Origin: Symbiodinium natans
Taxonomy: Eukaryota > Sar > Dinophyceae > Suessiales > Symbiodiniaceae
Length of the DNA stretch: 64,000 nt
Direction: 5' to 3'
Assembly (NCBI GenBank): GCA_905221605.1
Contig: CAJNDS010000045.1
Coordinates: forward strand, 153,501 to 217,500
Shown here piece after piece: positions 21,674 through 33,600 of the stretch. Below the pieces are notes generated by a model. That model did no database searches. It was not told the origin of the DNA and worked only from the letters and a program-made list of their open reading frames with translations. Numbering within the stretch: the first letter of the stretch is position 1; each line of letters begins with the position of its first letter. Position numbers and translations under genes: made by a program.

Positions 21674-24600
21674 GCGCCGGCCCTGGGGGTCTTAGGGCTT
21701 AAGGGGCTTACAGGGTGGGGCCCCCTAGTTATAAGTAGAGTTATAAGGGCCCTAAATTGGGTTATAAGGACCCTAAGTTAGGTTATAAGTCCCTTAACTA
21801 CAGTTAGCATAGTAAGGGGGCCCCACCCTGTAGGGCTTAAGGGGCTTAGGTCAGGGCTTAAGGGGCTTAGGTCAGGGCTTAAGGGGCTTAGGTTAGGGTT
21901 TAGGGTTTCGGGTTTCGGGTTTCGGGTTTCGGGTTTAGGGTTTAGGGTTTAGGGTTTAGGGTTTAGGGTTTGGGGTTTAGGGTTTAGGGTTCGGGGGGTT
22001 TCAAGAAGCAGGGTTCAGGGCTTCTGCTTTAGGGCTTCGGGTTCAGGGTTTTGGGTTTAGGGGTCTAAGGCTTGCGGACTTCCCGTTTGGAAGAATTTGG
22101 CAGGACCCCCGCCGACTCATGTCTAGGACCCCTGTTTGCCTACATGGCATATATTTGGGCCCTAAAGCTTCTATTTGGGAATCCCTTTAAGGCACAAGTA
22201 TATACTATATGGGTACATCTTAGGGTCATTGGAAGGGCGCCGTACTACACCAGGATCCAGAAAGGCCACCAAATTTCGCGAAGCTGCCCTCATGAATGTG
22301 AAGAGCTTGTTATGTTGAAGGCAAAGCAACCTAGTCTGGCCCCCAATCCTGCAAGCCAAAACCCTACGAAAACCCTAAGCCCCTACGACCAGAATCTCCG
22401 TAACCCGAAAAAACCACTTCCAAACCTGCAAGCCCTTAAACCCCCAAGCCCCCCTCAAGCCCCTAAACGGACACCGCGAATATCCCGCCCCTTATAGGAT
22501 TGTTAAGTAACCCTAAAGCCTAAACCCTAAACCCTAAACCCTAAACCCTAAACCCTAAACCCTCAACTGGGTTCTTGGGGTAGACCTGTACAAACCCCAG
22601 TGATTCTCCTCCATGGGCGACAGGACGCGCCTTCATCTCACAGGCGGGAGCCTGGGTTTCCCTAAACCCGAAACCCTGATCCCTAAACCTGCCCTGTAAA
22701 CCCTAAACGCAGCTCTTTTAGGCTTTGGCTGCTGGATTTGGGGGATTTAGGGTTCAGGGTTTGGTGGTTCAGGGTGGGTTTGGGTGTAGGGTTTAGGATA
22801 TGGCGGTCTGGGTTTGGATTTCCACCCGTACCTCGCCATGTCGGGTCAGTCCATGAGCATCACATGATCTACAACTCCCCCCCCCCCCGGCCTGCGCTTC
22901 ACTGTTTTACTGGGAGGTTCAGGGTACTCAGCAACCCATGATAAGTGCAGTTAGAACCCACATATAAGCCTTTAAGTACCCTAATTCGGTTAGAAGTACA
23001 GCTAGAACTGGGTCACTAAGTACCATGAACCTCCGAGTAATCCAAAATTAAACCCTAAAAGCAACCCAAACCGCTACCCCAAAGGGACCTTCGCGGACTG
23101 GAAGACTTCGTTTGCCGGTCTCTAAGACCTTCTGAAGCTGCGCGGGAGGATACATTTCCCTGCGGTTGTGGGGTTTAGGGTGTGGGGTTTAGGGTTTAGG
23201 GTGCAGGGGTTTAGGGGTTTAGGGGTTTAGGGGTAATTAATGAGTTACCAAACATTGCCCGTGATTTTTGATCCAAGCCCCTTTCCTAATTCCCAGACCC
23301 CCTACATACCCTTAGGGCGACAGCAGTTTCACCTTCTGCGACCGACACTTAGAGCATCTCCAAGGCCTATATGTGGCTTCCGGGAAGGCGATTTTGCGAT
23401 TTAGGGCTTACCCTAAACCCTAAATGTCTGAGTTAAGATAGGGTGTTCTACGTGCCCCAAGCAAGAGCCTAAACCCTAAACCCTAAACCCTAAGCCCAAA
23501 AGCCTTGCTCACAGAGCCCAATGCTCCTTGAGAAATGTAGGTTTTAGGGTTCGGGATGCTGCTGAACCTGCTTTGCTGAGGGCTTAGGGCTTAGGGCTTA
23601 GGGCTTAGGGCTTAGGGCTTAGGGCTTAGGGCTTAGGGCTTAGGGTTTAGGGTTTAGAGTTTAGGGTTTCGGGTTTAGGGCTATTCAGGACAAGGTGACT
23701 GTTTGGGGGTGCGCGGTGGGATGCAAAAATTAAGTCAAGTCGTCCGGGTGCCGTAAGCAATTTCGTGATCAAGTGCCTGGCCTCGGTGCCCCTTGTAAAC
23801 TCATATAAGTTCCGCCGTAATGAAACTGTATATAGCCCTAAACCCTAAACCCTAAACCCTAAGCCCTACAACCCGTGGACCGTCTAAAGAGAGCAACAAC
23901 CAGCTTCAACTGTTCGGGAGGGGGCAACACGCACTACATCAGGTGCAACATTAGTGGTAAACATGACCTTGCCCCTTTATTGTTGAAGCTACTGAAGCAA
24001 TCAAGGGCTATCAGGCTTCCCTTCAACACCTTCTCTCCGTCCTCAACCCTAAGTCCTAAACCCTCAACCCCAAACCCTAAACCCCAAAGCCTAAACCCCA
24101 AACCCGAAACCCTAAATCCTAAACCCCCAACCCTAAACCCTAAATCCTAAACCCTAAGCCCCAAACCCTAAACCATCTTCTGGCCAAGGCCTCCAGCCGC
24201 CTGCTTCAGGTTCCCGCTGGTGCCGGCCAGAGAGAGGAGGGTGAAACCAGAAACCCTAAACCCTCAAAGCCCCAAACCCCAAGCCCTAAACCACTAATTC
24301 TATATAAACCCTAAATCCTAAACCCCAAATCCTACACCCTAAACCCTAAACCCCAAACCCGAAACCCTATCCCCTAGCCCTAAACCCGATCAAAGCCCCG
24401 CAAAAAACCCTCCACACTCTCAGAAACCCAAAAAAAGCCGACAGCTCCCTTAAAACCCTCGAAACACTGAAAAGCCTCGAAACCCTCAAAACCCTGAAAG
24501 ACCCTAAACCCTAAAGACGCCCTCAACCCTAAACTCAAAACCCTAACATCCCTACACCCTAAACCCTAAACTCAAAACCCTAACATCCCTATACCCTAAA

Positions 24601-27600
24601 CCCTCAACCCTAACATCCCTACACCTCGAAATTTCTTGACAAGGGAGTCCGGGAGCCCAACCTACCCCGAAAAACCCTGACGCAAGTAGCTGAGGAAGGC
24701 TAAGTTACAGTCAGGATTTAGGGTTTAGGGTTTAGGGTTTAGGGTTTAGGGTTTAGGGTTCAGGGTTCAGGGTTCAGGGTTTAGGGTTCAAATTTTGGGA
24801 TTCAGGGCTTAGGGTTTGCTCCTAGTATCAATGAATATAGGGGATATGCGTCAGCCAAGGGGCTCTACCGCTCTAAGTCTATGTCGATGCGCATATGTAT
24901 CCTAGACGCTGGTTACCCTAAACCCTAAACCCTAAACCCTAAACCCTAAACCCTAAACCCTAAACCCTAAACCCTACGAAGCACAAACGCGCCGGTGAGG
25001 ACGTCGTCCGGCTGAAGCTCTGCGTGGAGCTCACGTCCCAGTCGTTCAGCTTCCAGGCGCAACCCGTAAGGGTTTAGGGTTTAGGTTTAGGGTTTAGGGT
25101 TTAGGGTTTGGGGTTTAGGGTTTAGGGTTTAGGGTTTAGGGGTTTAGGGTTTAGGGTTTTAGGGTTTTAGGGTTTGAGGGTTTGAGGGTTTGAGGGTTTG
25201 AGGGTTTGAGGGTTTGAGGGTTTGAGGGTTTGAGGGTTTGGGGTTGTGAATTTAGGGTTTAGGGTTCAGAGTTTAGGGTTTAGATTTTATAAAACCCTAA
25301 GCCCTGAAACCCTGAAACCATGTGCCCCTAGAGGTCGTCTCGCCGGAGAAGGACTGGAACTGGCGGCTCTATCCACGAGATGCTCAGCCACTCAGGCCCT
25401 GACTGCAGCCGTAGAACTGTGTGGTTGAGTAGGGTTTAGGGTTTAGGGCTTAGTGTTGGGGGTCTAGGTTTAGGGGTTTAGGGGTTAGGGATGATATATA
25501 TATATATTTATTTATTTATTTATTTGTTTATATTTCTTTATTTATATTTATATTTATATTTATATTTATATTTATATTTATATTTATATTTATATTTATA
25601 TTTATATTTATATTTATATATTTATTATTTATATTCATTATTATTATTATTATTATTATTATTTATATTTATGTTTATTTATTTACATATGTATATAGAT
25701 AAATCGCCTTTTCTTGGGTACATATAATCCGACCATAATTGGAGAGATTTGCTTTGGCCCAGGGTACTCAGCAACTAGCAGAACCTCAGGCTTAAGGGCT
25801 CAGGGACCTTAGGGATTTTAGGGACCTTTGGAAGGATGCTCAGGGTTTAGGGTTTAGGGTTTAGGGTTTAGGGTTTAGGGTTTAGGGTTTAGGGTTTAGG
25901 GAGTTCAGGATTTTTGGGGAGTTTGGGGTTTTCGAGACTTTGGGACTTTTGTATTTAGGGATTCTAGGTTTTGTAGGCTTCTGTGTTTATGATTTTTGGT
26001 ATTACGGGGTTGAGGGGTTTTCTAGGGTTCATGGTTTCACGGCAATTTTCCTGTAGCCATGACGCCAACCCCAAGAAAAACCTTTCGTCGATTTGGGGGG
26101 GCTTGGAGATTCCTTTAGGTGCCCATCGAAACTGGCGTTTAGGGTTTAGATCTGCTGAGGGCTTGGGTTTGGGGTTTAGGGTTTAGGGTTTAGGGTTTAG
26201 GGAACTACAATGCGTTTTTGAGCAATGTTCACGAAATCAGATTCGGATCGGTGTCATCATCTTGGTAATCCTTGAAGCTTCACACCCTCGGCCCTAAACC
26301 CTAGACCCTACGCAAGGGTTTAGGGTTTAGGATTTAGGGTTTTGGGTTTTAGGGTTTAGCCAGGGTTTAGGGTTTAGGGTTTCAGGTTTAAGGTTTAAGG
26401 TTTGGGGTTTAGGGTTTAGGGTTTCCAGTAGATTTTCGGCTTCTGTGCAGGTTCACCCACGTCAGCAAAGAGGGAAGGCTGGCCGTGGACGAGCCAGATG
26501 CAGTCCAGCTCTTACGATTTTTCAATTTGAGGGAAGTGCAAACCTAGGGTATAAGATTTAGGTTCAGGGGTGAGGGTTAAGGGTTTTGGGTGGGGTTTCC
26601 AGGTGTTAGGGTTTAGGGGGTAGGGGTGAAAGCCCAATACTATTGTTCCCGGAATCCAAGACTCGGAGAACTGAATGAAACCCTACATTGCTGACCCCGA
26701 AACCCTAAACCCGAAACGGCGCACCTCAATCTCATGAACCTGTCCCAGGGAATTGGGGGGGGGGGGGGGGGGGGGTGACCCTCAACATGGTCGCCTCCTG
26801 GGACTCCTTGGACTCCTCCTCCTCCTCGGAATCGACATCTGGCGACCTTGCAGGTGCACTGACCTGTACATGCATGCAGCTAATGCCTCTACAGCTTCTC
26901 AGTTGCTCGTTCTCATCTCGTTTCATACATCTCGTCTTATCTCTCTTGTCCTCAGAGTGCGGCGCAGCTTTCCGCTTCCGCCGTCGGCCTTTGTGGGCAT
27001 CACGGCGTCGTCGACCTGCAGGACAAATAGCAACGAATCGCAATCGTACACATCACGCGGCTGCCCATGGCCTAAGTACAAGGCTGTCCACTGCGAAATT
27101 CAGCGGTTACGGCCGATACGTGGCAATTTTGCCCTAAACCCTAAACCCTAAACCCTAAACCCTAAACCCTAAACCCTAAACCCTAAACCCTAAACCCTAA
27201 ACCCTAAACCCTACACAGCCTCGGCGTTCACGGCTGCGCCGCCGACCCCGACGACGACGATGGCCTTTGTGGTGCCGCCGGCGCTTGCGGCAGCAAGAAT
27301 AGCTTGCAGGATCATCTTAAGCGGTCGAGGCCTCGCCTTCGAGGTCCGTCGTGACATTTTGAATAGAGAATGAAGAGGACTTGGAGCCAGCTGCGGCTTA
27401 AAATTCTTTTCACATGAAAGAAGAGAGGCAGCCCGGGTTCCTCTGGGCTCGAGGCCTTGCGGGGACCCCTTTAATAATATTATAAGCCCGGGTCCCCGAG
27501 GCCTCGAAATCTTGCAAGCTAAAGGGGTTTTGGGATTTTGTCGAGGCCTAAACCCTAAACCCTACACCGTAAACCCTAAACCCTAAACCCTAAATCCTAA

Positions 27601-30600
27601 ACCCTAACCCTACAGGGTGGGGCCCCCTTACTATACTATCTGTAGTTAAGGGACTTATAACCTAACTTAGGGTCCTTATAACCCAATTTAGGGCCCTTAT
27701 AACTCTACTTATAACTAGGGGGCCCCACCCTGTAAACCCTAAAACCCTAAACCCTAAACCCGAAGAGCCTCAACATGGTCCCTTACCTGCCTTTAAGGGG
27801 GTTGTGATTTATGGGCTCTTGGGTTCTATAAGGTGTTTCCATCTAAGGGCCCATACTAAGGCTGAGTTCAGCAGTGGAAGCTTTATCTATATCCCCCCTT
27901 GGGACTACTTTTACTTTTGTTTATATACAACCCAAGAGGATGTTAAACAACAAAATATTAAGGTTCTAGGGGAGTATAGTTATGAGGCTTAGCGCACCTG
28001 AGATCCAAAACCACTCAAAGAAGAAGAGAGAACGGAGACACTTTCTTTCTTTATCTGCATCTAGAGGCCGTCGAGTCATTTTGGAAGGCTGATGTCTCCA
28101 CCCCATTTCATGTGTCTCAATGCAAGTAATTAAGCAGCGACGAACGGATACAAAGATAAATAGCAACTGCTTTTCGTTTAGGGTTGAAAAGTCGTCCTCG
28201 TATATGCACACGATCTCTTGCACTCACACAAGAGTGATAAGTACACCTACATGGTCCTCTTGTTGTGTTTATTCTCCTTGTCCGGAGGGGGTGGTGAAAA
28301 TCCCCAGGCCCTACAGACTTCTGGTTGGTCGCAAAAGACTGCTCGCAGCAACCCTAACCCTAAACCACAAGCCCTAAAACCCTTAAACCCTTTTACCCTT
28401 TTACAGCCTAACCCCCCTAAAACCCTAAACCCCAAGACCTTTAAACCCTTAAACCCTTAAACCCCTTAAACCCTTAGACCCCTTAAACCCTTAAACCCCT
28501 GAAACGCTTAAACCCCTTAAACCCCTTAAACTTCTTAAACCCCTTAAACCCCTTAAACCCCAAAACCCCAAAACCCTTAAACCCTTAAACCCCTTAAACC
28601 CTTAAACCCTTAAACTCCTTAAACTCCTTAAACCCTTAAACCCCTTAAACCCCTTAAACCCCTTAAACCCCTTAAACCCCTTAAACCCCTTAAACCCCTT
28701 AAACCCCTTAAACCCCTTAAACCCCTTAAATCCCTTAAACCCCTTAAACCCCTTAAACCCCTTAAACCCCTTAAACCCTAAACCCTTAACCCTAAACCCT
28801 GAACCACCCTTAAACCCCTTAAACCCCTGAAACCCCCTTAAACCCTAAATCCAAAACCCTTACCCCAAAACCCTAAACCACCCTTAAACCCCTTAAACCC
28901 CTTAAACCCTTTAACCCTACACCCTATGAGGGCTGGAGCCACACCAGGGGGCCCAGAACCGAAACCCCAAAGTCCTGAGCCGGTTCCACCTAGCAGAAAA
29001 CCTCGACTTTGGGAGGAACTCCCACAACCGGCTGGAGTGTAGGGTTTAGGGTTTAGGTTTTAGGGTTTTAGGGTTTTAGGGTTTAGGGTTTAGGGTTTAG
29101 GGTTTAGGGTTTAGGGTTTAGGGTTTAGGGTTTTAGGGTTTTAGGGTTTAGGGTTTAGGGTTTAGGGTTTAGGGTGGAACCCTTGAAGCACTTGAACCCT
29201 TCGACCCTGAACCGGTAAACCCTTGAAACCCCTGAAGCCCGTTCAACCCGTGGCCCTTCTTGAAACCCTTGAAGCCCGCGGTTTAGGGTTTAGGGTTTAG
29301 GGTTTAGGGTTTAGGGTTTAGGGTTTAGGGTTAAGGGTTTAGGGTTTACAAACCCTTAACACCCGAGAAGCCTTAAACCCTTCAAGCCCTTGAACACTGA
29401 AAGCCGTTGAGCCCTTAAACCCTCAAAGCCCTAAACCCCAAACCCTAAACCTTAAACCCTAAACCCTACCTTAAAGCCTTAAGCCCCAGGCTTCAGGGTG
29501 TAGGGTATGGTGCGTGGGCCCCAAAAATCCTCAAGTACAAGTTTGCCGGGCTTACGGGTAGGTAAGCTTTCGAGTTTCTAGGCCTGACCATGGCATCTTG
29601 TTTCTGTCTACATATATGTATATGTGTATGTATATGTATAATATATACATATATACAGACTGCGATCTGCAACGCAACCAGCCCCCCTTCAACCCCAACA
29701 AGATTGATAGATTCGAGAAGTCTCAACCCCCCCCACACCCGCTGTTTAGAATCAACAACCCGTGAAACATTCAATGCCGACCCCGGCCCCCTCCCCCCCA
29801 TTTTGCTGACTCGAAAGGGGTTTAGCCGGTTTAGCCTCAGACAAATACTTTCCTGTTAGGAATAGCAAGGAGTAATATAGAAATAGCCACAACCACACAA
29901 CCACGATGACAGAAAGAATGTCTCTCTGGGATGCCCCAGACGGTTTCGCACAGGCAGCTCCTGGCGTTCACCTTTGGCGAAGCTTGTGTTCTGCGTGAGC
30001 AGAAAGCCATCAAGATTCCATTCTTGAAGTCGAAATGTCGAGGTGACCGCACCACCGCCGGCCACAAGGTTGGCAAAGGCGCCGCCAGCCTGGACCGCGG
30101 TTCATACGAATCGGTCCTGGCGGCGGCCTGTCGCGGCTACCTGGGGCTGAGGGAGCGGCGGCCTGCACTGCTGCACACACGCGTGGAGCGTGGGATATTA
30201 TGTATATACATGTGGAAATGTGTGCCCCGTTTTGGGTTTAGGAGGATTGGCTTTAGGGACACTTTTGCAGATTCAGGGGGCCCAACCCATGCTTTCGAAC
30301 ACCCTAAACCCTAAACCCTAAACTTTAAACCCTAAACCCTAAACCCTAAACCCTAAACCCTAAACCCTAAGCCCTGCTTTTTGAATACCGAAGAGTTGAC
30401 GCGCCAGAGGTCGCTGTGGCGATCGGAGACCTAAACGCAGGCGGGGTTCGGGGTTTAGGGTTAAGGGAAGGTTAGGGTTTAGGGTTTAGGGTTTTTGGGA
30501 TGTTCACATTTTGGATTTTGGGCGCGGGGCTTAGGTCTGGGGCTTGCTTGCGGGGGAGAGGGGGCGGGGGAGTGCTTAGGCTTCAGAGGTTTAGGCTTCA

Positions 30601-33600
30601 GGTGTTTAATGAAGAGGGTTTTGGCGTTTAGTAAAGAGTGCAATGTTAGGCTTTAGGTTAAAACCCTTCCGATTTTCTAGAATACACTACTTGGTAGTCC
30701 AGCGATACCTCTGTCCTTTTTTTGGGTTTCGGGCTTCTTTCACAAAAGCAACCAAAAGCAAAAACACTGTACGCTCATCATCACATCGTCACTGGGCTAC
30801 GTACCCAGTATAAGATAGCAGAACTATTTAGTACTCCTGGGTGGGTGGGTTGGGGGGGGTATGGTATCTCTGCGGGGGGAGGAGGGGGTAGGCTGCAACG
30901 GTTTAGTGTTCAGACTTTAGTGTTTACGGTTTATGTATTGCTTGTGGATTTGGGCTGGTGCTTACTGTGGTTTCGGTCAGGGCTTTCGGCGTGTTTCAGG
31001 TTTTGAAGACCTAACCCTAAAAGCCTTACACCCCAGCCCGAAAACCTGCTCAATCTGCCTAGGCCTAGCACGTTCGGGGTGTGAGCGTGAATCTGGGACA
31101 ATTTCAGGTGGTTTTTTTCCATGTACTTCACACCCTGACAACACGGGTCCTCAGCCCCCAGGTCCAAGCCCCTAAGCCTTAAACCTAAACCTTACACCCG
31201 CCCCAAGCCCTAAACCCTAAACCTGAAGCCCTGAAGCCCTAAACCCTCAACCTGACATACTTCTCGGACAAGATAGTTTACTGACTTGTTGGCAAGAGTT
31301 GTTGCTGGAATGGCTTTTGGGAAGAATGTCGGAGATGTACCTTTGGCAGATTCAAGCCTAAGCTCTCCTCTTGCTCGGGTGTGGCCAAGCGCCAAAGAGC
31401 AGAAATGCCGCGTTTTTCAAGTTTCAATTTCGTTTCCGTAGTTTCAAATTAGTTTCAAAAATAGTTTCAAAATCCAGTTGCAAAATCGCTGTTAAGGGGA
31501 AACTGCATTTTTCTATGCGCAATTCAAAAAAAATGAAGGAATCTCAGAGGTTCCTGGTTTTCAAAAAGCGCGGACAGAAATTGTAGTTCCCCCTTAACAG
31601 CGATTTTGCAACTGGATTTTGAAACTAATTTGAAACTGATTGGAAACTAATTTGAAACTATGGAAACAATTTGAAACTTGAAAAATACCATATTTCGGAC
31701 TTTCTGCCCCCATCCTGGCCCGTCACACACGGCCCTCAGTTGACTGTGGTCAGCCGTGACTACAGAGACCAGAGTTTCCGAAAACTTGCCAGTCTCCAGA
31801 CTGTTGATGGACGAAATCCTGCATCACTTTTATTATGCAGGTCATCCCTTCCAAACCCTGAATCTTAACATTGCTGTCCTTGCAATGCTTCGAAGTTGCA
31901 TGTGTGTGAATGACCGAAATCCTGCATCACCCATATGCGCACGCAACATTGAAATTCGAGGGGCGCGGGGAGCTCGATTACCAACCGTCGCACACGTGTA
32001 ACATAGGGGGTCATGCAAGATTTTGTCCATCAACAGTACCCCCCCCTAAAACCTTGAGGCTTACAGCCCACGGCGTATGGGCCTGTAGGTTCCAACCCAA
32101 AGCCCTAAACCCTAAACCCTACACCCTAAACCCGAAACCCTAAACCCCTAAGGCCAACCCAGGGCCCATAGTTCCAGCCTTAGACAACTACTATTAGCTT
32201 AAGAACCTCAAGAGAACCCTAAACCCTAAACCCTAAACCCTAAACCCTATATTGCCCTTAATAAGGGATTTCTAATTTGTTCGGGGTTCTTAAGCAAGTA
32301 GTACACAACTTTGAGGTCATGGTCTCAACTTCCATGTCGTCGAGCTCGTGCCCCGGGTTCTTCCTCCTGTCTTCCGGGGCAAGCAGCCCTCAGGGGTTTA
32401 GGGTTTAGGGTTTAGGGTTTAGGGTTAGGGTTTGGGGTTTAGGGTTTAGGGTTTAGGGTTTAGGGTTTAGGGTTTAGGGTTTAGGGTTTAGGGTTTAGGG
32501 TTTAGGGTTTAGGCCTTTAGCCCTCAAACCCCCTTACTTCAACTCCCTGAACCCAAAACTTCCCTGAGCTTTTTGTTGAGCCCTAGGCTTCAGGGTTGAG
32601 GGTTTCGGGTTTAGGGTTTACGTAGGGTTTAGGGTTCGGGCAAAGGGCTTAGGGCTTAGGGCTTCGGGCTTAGGGTTTAGGGTTTAGGGGTTAGGGTTCG
32701 AGTTTAGGGTTCAGGGTTCAGGGTTTAGTGTTTAGGGTTTAAGGTGTACCCCAAACCCTGGATGTCCCTATTCCTTCGACCTTGGGTCATTGCTTTGCTA
32801 CTTGTAGTTAGGGTTTAGGGTGTGTAGAGTTTAGGCTAATTTTGGGTTGGGGGTGTTTAGGGTTTAGGGTGTTTAGGGTGTTTAGGGCTTTTAGGGCTTT
32901 GGGTTTTAGGTTTTTTTCTTCTTGGGGTGTTTTGCAGAGTGTCATTGCAGGAGTTTGGGGTATTTGGGGTTTGATGGGCTTAGGCGTCCGAGAGCTTGTG
33001 TGGGTTCTGGGTTGGGATGTTCCCCCTTATACTAACAGTTCTTAATGGGGATTTAAATATGGGGTACTCTAATCCTTCTTAAGGGCTGTTAGTATAAGAA
33101 GAACATCCCAAATTATGGGAGCTACATACAGGATTCAGGGTTTGAGGCTTAGGCTACTTGCGGCAGAAGTGTTTTGTTTGGGCTGCCGCACGTGTGAGGC
33201 AGACGGGGGTCATCGTGACTGTCTGGGTGGAGGCGCCGAAAGACGTCCGCCAAGAAGCCCCAAGCAGATGTTGAATGTAGGTGTTCGGGTTTAAACTGGG
33301 GTTTAGGACGTAGGTTTGAGTACCCTAAACCCCCTAAACCCTAAACCCCTAGACCCTGCATCCCTAAAACCGTAAACCCATTGTAGTTTTGGAGTTTGGG
33401 ATTTAGTGTTTGCCCTCGCACATGAAATATTCTGAGAGTAAACGCTGCAAGGAGTCTTCAGCGGCTTCAAGGGTTCAGGGTGAGGGGTATAGGCTCTCTC
33501 TCTCTAGGGGTTTAGGGTTTTTTGAGGTTTCGGGCACGGCTTGGAAGCTCTAGGGCTTTAGGATTTAGGGGTTTTGGGTTTGCAGGTTTTTTTTTTTTGG

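Noticed and set aside
25491-25727. 78-residue frame rich in Tyr and Leu
   Set aside because: Direct translation of the TTTATA microsatellite, not a gene.
27210-27345. Ala/Pro/Thr-rich or Asp/Ala-rich open frames
   Set aside because: GC-rich sequence is open in all three + frames, with no partner and no splice support.
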